A stretch of 29,238 nt of DNA. It comes from an uncultured Oscillospiraceae bacterium (GTDB lineage: Bacteria; Bacillota; Clostridia; Oscillospirales; Oscillospiraceae). Positions 14,087 through 22,011 of the stretch are shown here, one piece after another (the first letter of the stretch is position 1; every line of letters begins with the position of its first letter). The stretch is taken from contig CALWVX010000003.1 in NCBI GenBank assembly GCA_944385065.1, positions 1-29,238 of the forward strand, given 5' to 3'. The position numbers and the translations under genes were made by a program. The notes below the pieces were generated by a model. It had not been told where the DNA came from and did not search any database. It was given only the letters and a program-made list of their open reading frames with translations.

Positions 14087-15139
14087 ATGAAAATCGTGGT
14101 ACTGGCCGGCGGGCTGAGTCCGGAGCGAAATGTCTCCCTGTCCTCGGGGGCCTTGATTGGACAGGCGCTGCGGGAACTGGGCCATCAGGCGGCTCTGGTG
14201 GATCTGTTCTTCGGGCTGGACGGCACGGACCGGCCGGGAGAGGAGCTGTATGAGGCGCCCATCCCGGAGGAGCTGAAAAAGATTTCTCCTCTGGCCCCTG
14301 ATCTGAGAGAGATCCGCGCCCTGCGGTCTGACGGGGGACGGTCGGCAATCGGACCCGGCGTGCTGGAGCTGTGCCAGGGGGCGGATCTGGTCTATCTGGC
14401 GCTTCACGGGGCCTGCGGAGAGGACGGCCGCATTCAGGCGACGCTGGATCTGCTGGGCGTTCCCTATACCGGCTCGGGCTGTCTGGGCTCCGCCATCGCC
14501 ATGGACAAGGACCTGACCAAGCGGCTGGTCTCCCATCTGGTGACCACCCCCCGGTGGGAGACGGTTACAGTTTCCCGCGCCAACAAGGAGGAGCTGCTGG
14601 CCCGCACGCCTCTTCCAGTGGTGGTCAAGCCGCTGGACAGCGGCTCGTCCATCGGGGTTTACATCGCCCACACGGCGCAGGAGCTGGAGGAGGCGCTGGA
14701 GGCCAGCATCGCCCGGGGCGGACGCACCGTCCTGGAGGAGTACGTCCAGGGCCGGGAGATCCAGGTGGGGATCTTGGAGGATCGGGCCCTGCCGTCCATT
14801 GAGATCATTCCACAGACAGGCTTTTACGACTATGCCAACAAGTATCAGCCCGGGGCGGCCCGGGAAATCTGCCCGGCTCCGATTCCCCGGGAGTGGGAGG
14901 AGCGGCTGGGCCGGGACGCCCTGGCGGTCTTCCGGGCCATCGGTCTTTCGGTGTATGCCCGGGCCGATTTCATTGTGAAAGAGGACGGCACCCCCTGTTT
15001 TCTGGAGATCAACACTCTGCCCGGCATGACGCCCACCAGCCTGGTTCCCCAGGAGGCGGCGGCAGTGGGAATCGACTATCCCCATCTGTGCCAGACCATT
15101 TTGGAGGCGTCGCTCCGGGCCCGTGAGGAGGGAAGATAA
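14087..15139 (+). CDS. ddl: D-alanine--D-alanine ligase
   Basis: A 350-residue ATP-grasp ligase that joins two D-Ala for peptidoglycan precursors. MKIVVLAGGLSPERNVSLSS is the N-terminal family motif. LALHGACGEDGRIQ, PYTGSGCLGSAIAMDKDLTK, the ATP-grasp VVKPLDSGSSIGV, LEEYVQGREIQVGIL and the C-terminal FLEINTLPGMTPTSLVP follow. The loop FYDYANKYQPG keeps the Tyr typical of D-Ala-D-Ala ligases, so a D-Ala-D-lactate (Van-type) enzyme is unlikely. The start at ATG 14087 follows GAGGTG; the frame is open further upstream but that extension has no family similarity. The next gene, murF, begins two bases after the stop and uses the product directly. Confidence 0.94.
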   Translation: MKIVVLAGGLSPERNVSLSSGALIGQALRELGHQAALVDLFFGLDGTDRPGEELYEAPIPEELKKISPLAPDLREIRALRSDGGRSAIGPGVLELCQGADLVYLALHGACGEDGRIQATLDLLGVPYTGSGCLGSAIAMDKDLTKRLVSHLVTTPRWETVTVSRANKEELLARTPLPVVVKPLDSGSSIGVYIAHTAQELEEALEASIARGGRTVLEEYVQGREIQVGILEDRALPSIEIIPQTGFYDYANKYQPGAAREICPAPIPREWEERLGRDALAVFRAIGLSVYARADFIVKEDGTPCFLEINTLPGMTPTSLVPQEAAAVGIDYPHLCQTILEASLRAREEGR

Positions 15140-15141
15140 CA

Positions 15142-16560
15142 GTGGAGACCATTACACTGGGACAACTGCTTCAGGCGGTGAACGGCCGCCTGCTGGGCGA
15201 CCCGGTCAGTCTGGACACCCCTATCTCTCAGGTCAGTACAGACAGCCGCAAGATGAAACCCGGCGCCCTGTTTATCCCCCTGGTGGGGGAGCGCTTTGAC
15301 GGCCACGCCTATATTAACGCCGCCCTGGAGGCGGGGGCGGTGGGCTGCCTGACCGCCCGGGAACGGGGAAGCTACCTGCCTGGAAAATTCTATATCAAAG
15401 TGTCGGGGACGCAGAAGGCTCTGTGGGATCTGGCCGGCTGGTATAAGGAGAGATTTCCCATTCCCTTTCTCGCGGTGACGGGCAGCGTGGGAAAAACCAC
15501 CGCGAAAGATATGCTGGCCGCCGTGCTGGGGGTCCGGTACAAGGTGCTCAAAACCGAGGGGAATTTCAACAATAATATCGGGCTGCCCCTGACTCTGCTG
15601 CGGCTGGACCACAGCCATCAGATGGCCGTGGTGGAGATGGGGATGGACCGGCTGGGGGAGATTGACGCCCTGGCCGGACTGGTAAAGCCGGATGTGGGGG
15701 TCATCACCAACATTGGAGACGCCCATATCGAGCGGCTGGGCAGCCGGGAGAACATTTTCAAGGCCAAGTGTGAGCTGCTGCCCCACATCAAACAGGACGG
15801 GCTGGTCATCCTCAACGGAGACGATCCCATGCTGGCCTCCCTGCGGGGCCGGACTCCTGTCCCCGCCGTCTTCTGCGGCACCGGCGAGGGAATGGACTAT
15901 CGGGCGCAGGTCACCGGAGGGGATGGAGTGAGCCACATCCACTGCCGGCTGTCCACCCCGCGCATGGAGCAGGAGGTGCGGATCCCCGCGCTGGGAGAGC
16001 ACATGATCTATCCTGCTCTGATCGCGGTGGCGGCGGCGGAGCGGTACGGACTGACCGCCGAGCAGATCACCCAGGGCCTGACGCATTTTGTTCCCACCCG
16101 CATGCGGATGAATGTTCTGCGCCGGGAAAACGGGATCACCATTCTGGACGATACCTACAACGCCAATCCCCAGTCCATGCGGGCGGCGATCAGCGTGCTG
16201 GCCGACGCTCAGGGAAAGCGGAAAATCGCCGTCCTGGGAGATATGCTGGAGCTGGGCCCCTTCTCTCCCGCGCTTCACTATGAGGTGGGGGAGTGTCTGG
16301 GCAAGGCGGGCATCCAGTGTCTGGTCTGTGTGGGAGAGCAGTCGCAGGATATGGCCAGGGGAGCGCAGGCGGCCGGCGTACCGGAAATTCACGTCTGTCA
16401 GAGCCGGGAGGAGGCGTCTGAGCTGCTGCCCCGGGTCCTGGAACCGGACAGCACTGTGCTGGTCAAGGCCTCCCGGGGGATGAAGCTGGAGGAGCTGACC
16501 CACCGGCTGTTGGAGCTGACCCAGGAAGATCAGACCGCGGCTGCCCAGGCTAACATGTGA
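15142..16560 (+). CDS. murF: UDP-N-acetylmuramoyl-tripeptide--D-alanyl-D-alanine ligase
   Basis: A 472-residue Mur ligase that adds the D-Ala-D-Ala made by Ddl to the UDP-MurNAc-tripeptide, the last cytoplasmic step of the stem peptide. Three domains are visible: an N-terminal substrate domain (ITLGQLLQAVNGRLLGD, STDSRKMKPGALFIPL), the ATPase domain with P-loop VTGSVGKTTAKDML near residues 111-123 and TEGNFNNNIGLPLTLL, and the C-terminal domain starting MRMNVLRRENGITILDDTYNANPQSM. Length and motif order are standard. The start is GTG 15142 behind GAGGAGGGAAG, which lies inside the end of ddl, so the two are translationally coupled. The sixth-step D-Ala-D-Ala addition fits the adjacent ddl. 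Confidence 0.95.
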   Translation: METITLGQLLQAVNGRLLGDPVSLDTPISQVSTDSRKMKPGALFIPLVGERFDGHAYINAALEAGAVGCLTARERGSYLPGKFYIKVSGTQKALWDLAGWYKERFPIPFLAVTGSVGKTTAKDMLAAVLGVRYKVLKTEGNFNNNIGLPLTLLRLDHSHQMAVVEMGMDRLGEIDALAGLVKPDVGVITNIGDAHIERLGSRENIFKAKCELLPHIKQDGLVILNGDDPMLASLRGRTPVPAVFCGTGEGMDYRAQVTGGDGVSHIHCRLSTPRMEQEVRIPALGEHMIYPALIAVAAAERYGLTAEQITQGLTHFVPTRMRMNVLRRENGITILDDTYNANPQSMRAAISVLADAQGKRKIAVLGDMLELGPFSPALHYEVGECLGKAGIQCLVCVGEQSQDMARGAQAAGVPEIHVCQSREEASELLPRVLEPDSTVLVKASRGMKLEELTHRLLELTQEDQTAAAQANM

Positions 16561-16583
16561 AATTTTGAACCGATGAGGAAGTT

Positions 16584-18485
16584 ATGATCGACATTTCTGT
16601 GTCCAACCTGGTAAAAGAGTTTGAGGTTGGAAAAAAGATATTGGACGGACTCACCTTTCAGGTGGATGCCGGCGAGCGGGTGGGACTGCTGGGCCCCAAT
16701 GGGTGCGGCAAAACCACCCTGCTGCGCATCCTCACCGGGGTCATGGACTATGACCAGGGCGAGGTTGTCATCGCGCCGGGGAAACGGCTGGGGCTGATCT
16801 CCCAGATCCCCGTTTACCCGGCGGGCTACACCGTGGAGGATGTGCTGGACACCGCTTTTGCGCCCCTGCGGAAGATGGAGGAGGAGATGGCCGCTCTGGC
16901 CGGCCGGATGGCGGCGGGCGAGAGCGACCCCGCTGTGCTGTCCCGGTACGATAAGCTCACGGCCGCCTATCAGGCGGGAGGCGGGTACGAGACCCAGACC
17001 AACAAGAACAAGGTGTGCAACGGTCTGACGATCCCTCAGGAGATGCGGGCGCGGCCTTTTGATCAGCTGTCCGGCGGCGAGAAGACCCGGGTGAACCTGG
17101 GCCGGCTCATTCTGGAGGACACAGACATTCTTCTGCTGGACGAGCCCACCAACCACCTGGACCTGCGCGCCACCGAGTGGCTGGAGGAGTATCTGGAGAA
17201 GTTCAAGGGCACGGTGCTCACCGTCTCCCATGACCGGTACTTCCTGGACAAGGTTGTGGACCGGATTGTGGAGATCAAAGAGGGAAAAGCGGAATTTTAC
17301 GCGGGCAACTACAGCTTTTACGCCGTGGAGAAGGAGCGGCGCTATGAGGAGCAGCTGCGCCAATATGAAAAGGAACAGGCCAAAATCCAGCAGCTGGAGA
17401 AGGCCGCGGAGCAGATGCGGGTCTGGGCCTACTCAGGCATGGACAAAACCTTCAAGCGGGTGAAGTCCATGGAGAAGCGCATTGAGCGGATGCGGGTCAC
17501 CGATCGCCCCAAAAAGGAACGGAAGATGGAGATGCGCTTCGGCGAGCGGGAATTCCGGGGGGACGAGGTGCTGTCCATCAAGCACCTGTCCAAGTCCTTT
17601 GACGGCCGCACCCTGTTCTCCGATGTGGAGTTGGAAGTGGCGGGAGGCGAGCGCATCGCCCTGCTGGGAGACAACGGGACCGGCAAATCCACCCTTCTGA
17701 AAATCGTTCTGGGGGAGGAGGAGCCGGACGGGGGAAAGGTCCGTCTGGGTCCGACCGTCAAGGTGGGATACCTGCCCCAGGTCATTCACTTTGACCACCC
17801 GGAGCGCACCCTGGTGGACACCCTGGTCTATGACCAGGACTGTACCGCCTCCACCGCCCGGAACCGGCTGGCGGCCTTCAAGTTTCGGGGAGAGGATGTG
17901 TTCAAGACAGTGTCCTCCCTGTCGGGCGGCGAGCTGTCCCGTCTGCGGCTGTGCATGCTCATGGATGCCAAAATCAATCTGCTGATTCTGGACGAGCCCA
18001 CCAACCATCTGGATATTCAGAGCCGGGAGTGGATTGAGGAGGCGGTGGAGGAGTACGAGGGAAACCTGCTCTTTGTCTCCCACGACCGATATTTCATCGA
18101 GCGGTTTGCCACCCGGATCTGGATGCTGGAGGACGGGTGCATCACGGATTTCCGGGGCACTTATGAAGAGTATCAGGCGGCCAGAGCCAGAAGCCGGGCC
18201 GTCCAGCCCGCGCCCGCTGCCAAATCGGAGCCGGAGAAAAAAGAGAAGCCCAGGCGCCCCGGCGGCACCAAGAATCTGGAAAAGGAGGTGGCCGCTGCCG
18301 AGCGGGCGGTGGCCAAGGCGGAGGAGCAGATGGACGAGCTGGAGCAGCAGATCCAGGAGGCCTCCGCCGACTATCTGAAGCTTCAGGAGCTGTATGAGCA
18401 GCGGGAGGCTCTGGAGGAAGAGATTTTGAAGCTGTACGGGACCTGGGAGGCTCTGTCCGCCCAGCTGGAGGAGGCCCGGGGATGA
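16584..18485 (+). CDS. ABC-F family ATPase
   Basis: A 633-residue soluble protein with two ABC ATPase domains and no membrane segments, the ABC-F layout. Domain 1 has Walker A GPNGCGKTT near residues 37-45, signature LSGGEKTR near 163 and Walker B ILLLDEPTNHLD near 182. A linker of charged helices (about 245-315) follows, as in ribosome-binding ABC-F proteins. Domain 2 has GDNGTGKST near 362, LSGGELSR near 447 and LLILDEPTNHLD near 467. The last 70 residues (KNLEKEVAAAERAVAKAEEQ onward) are a coiled coil, as in Uup/YdiF-type members. These proteins act on stalled or initiating ribosomes; some give antibiotic resistance. The subgroup cannot be fixed by eye. The gene lies 23 bases after murF, and its end overlaps the next gene by 4 bases. 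Confidence 0.92.
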   Translation: MIDISVSNLVKEFEVGKKILDGLTFQVDAGERVGLLGPNGCGKTTLLRILTGVMDYDQGEVVIAPGKRLGLISQIPVYPAGYTVEDVLDTAFAPLRKMEEEMAALAGRMAAGESDPAVLSRYDKLTAAYQAGGGYETQTNKNKVCNGLTIPQEMRARPFDQLSGGEKTRVNLGRLILEDTDILLLDEPTNHLDLRATEWLEEYLEKFKGTVLTVSHDRYFLDKVVDRIVEIKEGKAEFYAGNYSFYAVEKERRYEEQLRQYEKEQAKIQQLEKAAEQMRVWAYSGMDKTFKRVKSMEKRIERMRVTDRPKKERKMEMRFGEREFRGDEVLSIKHLSKSFDGRTLFSDVELEVAGGERIALLGDNGTGKSTLLKIVLGEEEPDGGKVRLGPTVKVGYLPQVIHFDHPERTLVDTLVYDQDCTASTARNRLAAFKFRGEDVFKTVSSLSGGELSRLRLCMLMDAKINLLILDEPTNHLDIQSREWIEEAVEEYEGNLLFVSHDRYFIERFATRIWMLEDGCITDFRGTYEEYQAARARSRAVQPAPAAKSEPEKKEKPRRPGGTKNLEKEVAAAERAVAKAEEQMDELEQQIQEASADYLKLQELYEQREALEEEILKLYGTWEALSAQLEEARG

Positions 18486-19114
18486 GCAGATCGAAGGTAG
18501 AGGTATACAGCTATAAGGGAAAAGGAATCCGTGGGTGGTGGAAAGCCCTGCTGGCCCTGGTGCTGGCGGGGGTTCTGGCCTTTGCCGTCCTGCTGGGCGC
18601 AGTTCTGGCCGGAGCGCATGACCGGATCGAGGGAGATCCCCAGGTGATGATTGTGCTGGGCTGCCAGGTGCGGGACAACGGGCCCTCAGTCCTGCTTCAG
18701 GACCGCCTGGATGAGGCGCTGGACTATTGGACGGATCACCCGGACCTGACGGTTGTGGTCTCCGGCGGACAGGGGAGCAATGAACCCACCACGGAGGCCC
18801 GGGCCATGGCCGACTACCTGATGGACGCCGGAGTCCCGGAGGAGCAGATCCTCCTGGAGGATCAGTCCCACAATACCATGCAGAATCTGAGCTATTCCAA
18901 GCAGCTGCTGGATCAGATGGAAATTGATCAGTCGGAGGGAGTCATTGTGGTTTCCAACGGCTTCCACCTGACCCGGGCCAGAATGCTGGCCGAGCGGGCG
19001 GGCTTTGACCCGGTGTCCACCCTGGCCGCCCCCAGCAGCCATACGCTGTCCCGCATTCAGATGTACATTCGGGAGCCCCTTGCCCTGGTCAAGTCTTTTC
19101 TTCTGGATCGGTAA
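18482..19114 (+). CDS. YdcF family (DUF218) membrane-anchored protein
   Basis: A 210-residue protein with one N-terminal membrane segment (WWKALLALVLAGVLAFAVLLGAV in part, residues about 20-45) and an extracytoplasmic domain of the YdcF/SanA/ElyC type. VMIVLGCQV opens the domain, LTVVVSGGQGSNEPTTEA is the glycine loop plus conserved acid, QILLEDQSHNT the conserved middle, and VVSNGFHLTRARMLAERAGF the final motif. Members are linked to envelope homeostasis; the reaction is not known. It begins with an ATGA overlap with the ABC-F gene, so the two are coupled. No secretion beyond the membrane anchor is indicated. Confidence 0.87.
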   Translation: MSRSKVEVYSYKGKGIRGWWKALLALVLAGVLAFAVLLGAVLAGAHDRIEGDPQVMIVLGCQVRDNGPSVLLQDRLDEALDYWTDHPDLTVVVSGGQGSNEPTTEARAMADYLMDAGVPEEQILLEDQSHNTMQNLSYSKQLLDQMEIDQSEGVIVVSNGFHLTRARMLAERAGFDPVSTLAAPSSHTLSRIQMYIREPLALVKSFLLDR

Positions 19115-19153
19115 GGGGACACAGCCCGGTTAGAACGGACAGGAGTGAGCCTG

Positions 19154-19849
19154 ATGGAGTGCTGTTGTGTGGCGCCGGTGACGGAGCGGTACGGCGGGAT
19201 GGAGCACCGCCTGTACCCGGTGGTGCTGTTCAGTCAGGAGGACGTGGTCCTGGTGGACTGCGGCTATCCCGGCTGCTCCTCCGATCTGGAGGCCGCGCTG
19301 GAACAGGCGGGCGTTCATCCGGAGCGGCTGACCAAATTGCTGCTGACTCACCAGGATGACGATCATGTGGGAGCGGCCTTTGAACTGCTCCAAAAATATC
19401 CCCGGATCCAGGTGATTGCCTCCCGGATTGAACGTCCCTATCTCGCCGGGGAGAAAAAGAACCTGCGCCTGGAGCAGGCGGAACGACTCCAGGAATACCT
19501 ACCAGAGGGTTAGAAGGCCTTTGGCCTTCAGTTCTGCCGACAGCTCCGGGCGGTCCGGCCGGTGAACGTGGACCTGGAGGTGGAGGAGGGAGATTACTTC
19601 CCATGGGCCGGCGGATGCCGGATTCTGGCCACGCCGGGGCACACCCCGGGGCACATCTCTCTCTATCTGGAGAAGGAACATGTGCTAATCACCGGAGATG
19701 CCGCCGTAACGGAGGCAGGACGGCTGGAACTGGCCAACCCCCAGTTCTGCCTGGATCTGGAGCAGGCGGAGCGATCCCTGAAGCGGCTGCAGAGTATTCC
19801 CTGCGCCCGGTATGTTTGTTATCACGGAGGCGTGCTGGAAAAGGGATAG
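19154..19849 (+). pseudogene. Metallo-beta-lactamase-fold hydrolase interrupted by one in-frame amber codon
   Basis: From ATG 19154 (GGAG nine bases upstream) to TAG 19847-19849 one frame encodes a complete MBL-fold protein of 231 codons, except for TAG at 19511-19513. Before the stop lies LLLTHQDDDHVG, the first metal-binding motif. After it, in the same frame, come KAFGLQFCRQL, the segment ILATPGHTPGHISLYL with a metal His, VLITGDAAV with a metal Asp, and CYHGGVLEKG. The context LPEG-stop-KAFG suggests a lost Gln (CAG to TAG, a single transition). No frameshift or other damage is visible, so the lesion is recent, is a sequencing error, or is read through. Two separate short proteins are unlikely, because each would carry half of the metal site. 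Confidence 0.8.
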
Positions 19850-19942
19850 CGTCTTCCTGGGAGCGGTCTCCCGGAGAAAAAGCCGGGCGGGACTCCATAC
19901 GGCGGAACGCCCTGCGGAGAATCAATCGAAAGGAACAAGCCT

Positions 19943-21007
19943 ATGCTGGACAAGCTGGCGGCCGTCGAGGCCAAATACAGTCAAATTGAGGCCCGTCTGG
20001 CTGCGCCCGAGACCTATCAGGATCCGGCCCTGGTGGCCAGACTGAACAAGGAGCAGGCCCAGCTCCAGCCTCTGGTGGATACGTTCCGCGCCTATCGGCG
20101 GACGGTGGAGGCCAGGGACCAGGCGCAGGAGCTTTTGGGCGACCCGGAGATGCGCCAGCTGGCACAGGAGGAGTATCAGCAGGCGCTGGACCAGCTGCCT
20201 GAGCTGGAGCGCCGGCTCCAGATTCTCCTGCTGCCCCGGGATCCCCATGATGAGAAGAACGTGATTCTGGAAATTCGGGCCGGAGTCGGGGGGGAAGAGG
20301 CCGCCCTCTTTGCCCACTCCCTGTACCGCATGTATGCCATGTACGCCGAGCGGCGGGGCTGGCAGGTGGAAGTGGACAGCATCAGCGAAACAGAACTCGG
20401 CGGGATCAAGGAGATTTCCTTTACCATCGAAGGGGAGGGCGCCTGGTCCCGGCTGAAGTTTGAGAGCGGCGTCCATCGGGTCCAGCGGGTGCCGGAAACC
20501 GAATCGGGCGGCCGGGTCCACACCTCCACCGCCACCGTGGCGGTCCTGCCCGAAATGGAGGAGGCGGATGTGCATCTGGACCCGGCGGATATTGAGATGC
20601 AGGTGTTCCGATCCTCCGGGGCGGGTGGACAACATGTCAACAAGACCTCCTCCGCTGTCCGACTGATTCACAAGCCCACGGGCACAGTGGTGGAGTGCCA
20701 GCAGGAGCGCAGCCAGTTTCAGAACCGGGACAAGGCCATGCGGATTCTGGCCTCCCGGCTGTATGAGGCGGAGCAGGAGAAAATCACCAGTGAATACACC
20801 GCGCAGCGGAGAAGTCAGGTGGGCACCGGGATGCGCAATGAGCGCATCCGCACCTATAACTTTCCCCAGGGCAGGGTGACGGACCACCGCATCGGCCTGA
20901 CGCTGTATAAGATTGACGGCATCATGAACGGGGACCTGGACGAGCTGATCGACGCGCTGGCCGCCGCCGATCAGGCGGAGCGGCTCAAGTCGGAACAGGT
21001 GAATTAG
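19943..21007 (+). CDS. prfA: Peptide chain release factor 1
   Basis: A 354-residue class I release factor that reads UAA and UAG and triggers peptide release. The N-terminal helical domain starts MLDKLAAVEAKY. The codon-recognition segment is VQRVPETESGGRVHTST, with the RF1-type P-x-T tripeptide rather than the RF2 SPF. The catalytic loop SSGAGGQHVNKTSSAVRL carries the universal GGQ. VGTGMRNERIRTYNFPQGRVTDHRI completes domain 3. Length is standard. The start ATG 19943 follows AAAGGAA. It lies 93 bases after the amber-interrupted MBL gene. The usual methyltransferase partner prmC is not adjacent in this window. Confidence 0.96.
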   Translation: MLDKLAAVEAKYSQIEARLAAPETYQDPALVARLNKEQAQLQPLVDTFRAYRRTVEARDQAQELLGDPEMRQLAQEEYQQALDQLPELERRLQILLLPRDPHDEKNVILEIRAGVGGEEAALFAHSLYRMYAMYAERRGWQVEVDSISETELGGIKEISFTIEGEGAWSRLKFESGVHRVQRVPETESGGRVHTSTATVAVLPEMEEADVHLDPADIEMQVFRSSGAGGQHVNKTSSAVRLIHKPTGTVVECQQERSQFQNRDKAMRILASRLYEAEQEKITSEYTAQRRSQVGTGMRNERIRTYNFPQGRVTDHRIGLTLYKIDGIMNGDLDELIDALAAADQAERLKSEQVN

Positions 21008-21016
21008 TTTCGAGGC

Positions 21017-21043
21017 TTCGGGCGCACACTGTGCGCCCCTACA
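21017..21043. repeat. Short palindromic extragenic repeat after prfA
   Basis: GGGCGCAC (21020-21027) and GTGCGCCC (21031-21038) form a hairpin flanked by TTC upstream and CTACA downstream. On the minus strand it reads TGTAGGG...CCCGAA, the same ends as the copy at 2481-2512. It may also act as a processing or termination hairpin, but there is no T tract. Confidence 0.6.
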
Positions 21044-21084
21044 CGCAGGATAGGGACCTGATAAAACAAATAAGGAGTAACGCT

Positions 21085-21342
21085 ATGGATTTGTATATTC
21101 ATTATCAAGAATTGCCCCAGGGCAAGGAGTTGGCTGACATCGTGGGCGAGCTCAACGAGGTGCTGGACGAGCACGGAGCCGTGTGCGGCGGAACCACCGG
21201 CCGCATCGACCTGGACCTGGAGGACCAGCGTGTCAACCCCAAGTTTGCCCAGGTGGCGGTAAAGGCCTATCTCCAGAGGGCAGGTTTTTCCAAAGACACC
21301 GCCGTGGAGATCGGCGGCATGGAGATCGGAATTTACGAGTGA
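21085..21342 (+). CDS. Small protein of unknown function (85 residues)
   Basis: I do not recognise this protein. It is soluble and acidic, with no membrane segment or signal peptide. It starts MDLYIHYQELPQGKELADIV, continues with a helix-like GELNEVLDEHG, a GGTTGRIDLDLED strand region and ends in VEIGGMEIGIYE. The compact alpha/beta pattern and clean ribosome binding site (AAGGAG eight bases before ATG 21085) argue for a real gene, as does the tight spacing to the HAD gene nine bases downstream. The frame extends upstream into the palindromic repeat, which is not credible as coding sequence. Confidence 0.75.
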   Translation: MDLYIHYQELPQGKELADIVGELNEVLDEHGAVCGGTTGRIDLDLEDQRVNPKFAQVAVKAYLQRAGFSKDTAVEIGGMEIGIYE

Positions 21343-21351
21343 GGAGCGGCC

Positions 21352-22011
21352 ATGTTTTCCCATGTGATTTTTGATCTGGACGGCACCCTGCTGAACACCA
21401 TCGACGATTTGTCCGCCGCCGCCAACTGGGTGTGCCGCCGCCACGGCTGGCCTGTCCACACTGTGGAGGAGTACAAGGAATTTGTGGGCAACGGCATACC
21501 GAAATTGGTGGAGCGATTCGTACCCGCTGACTGGCAGACGCCGGAGCGGGTTCGTCAGGTTTTTGCGGAATTCACCTCTTATTATGACGAGCACAAGGAG
21601 GACCACTCCGCCCCCTATCCCGGGATTCCGGCCCTGCTGGACCAACTGAAAGAGGCGGGGACGGTGCTGGCTGTTTTGTCCAACAAGGCCCATCCTCTGG
21701 CAGGCCCTATGGTAGAGAACTGGTTTCCCGGCGTTTTTTCCTTTGTTCAGGGGGCGCTGGATGGAGTGCCCACCAAGCCGGACCCCACGCTTTTGTACCG
21801 GCTGATGGAGAAGATTGGGGCCTCCCGGGAGAACACGCTGTTTGTGGGAGACAGCAACGTGGATATTCAGACGGCCCGCAGCGGCGGTCTGGCCAGCTGC
21901 GGTGTGCTGTGGGGGTTCCGCTCCAGAGCGGAGCTGGAGAGAGAAGGGGCCGGCTCTCTGGTTGAGACCACAGAGGAGCTGAAAGAGGTGATCCTGGGAC
22001 ATGAGCCGTGA
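21352..22011 (+). CDS. HAD-superfamily phosphatase, phosphoglycolate phosphatase-like
   Basis: A 219-residue HAD hydrolase with a helical cap. Motif I is VIFDLDGTLLNT (nucleophile Asp and acid/base Asp). The cap holds EFVGNGIPKLVERF. Motif II is AVLSNK, motif III the Lys in PTKPDPTLLYRL, and motif IV FVGDSNVDIQTARSGG. All four catalytic motifs are intact and the size is that of Gph-type enzymes. The true substrate (phosphoglycolate, a nucleotide or a pyrophosphate) cannot be decided. It starts nine bases after the small unknown gene, and its last 11 bases overlap the start of the GNAT-TsaC gene in another frame. Confidence 0.88.
   Translation: MFSHVIFDLDGTLLNTIDDLSAAANWVCRRHGWPVHTVEEYKEFVGNGIPKLVERFVPADWQTPERVRQVFAEFTSYYDEHKEDHSAPYPGIPALLDQLKEAGTVLAVLSNKAHPLAGPMVENWFPGVFSFVQGALDGVPTKPDPTLLYRLMEKIGASRENTLFVGDSNVDIQTARSGGLASCGVLWGFRSRAELEREGAGSLVETTEELKEVILGHEP

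Noticed and set aside
16584..18485. Antibiotic-resistance ABC-F protein
   Set aside because: The linker between the ATPase domains does not by eye match a known resistance subgroup, and the context is housekeeping. The generic ABC-F name is kept.
19154..19513. Separate short functional MBL protein ending at the amber codon
   Set aside because: It would lack the later metal-binding His and Asp, and the downstream frame is intact and in phase.
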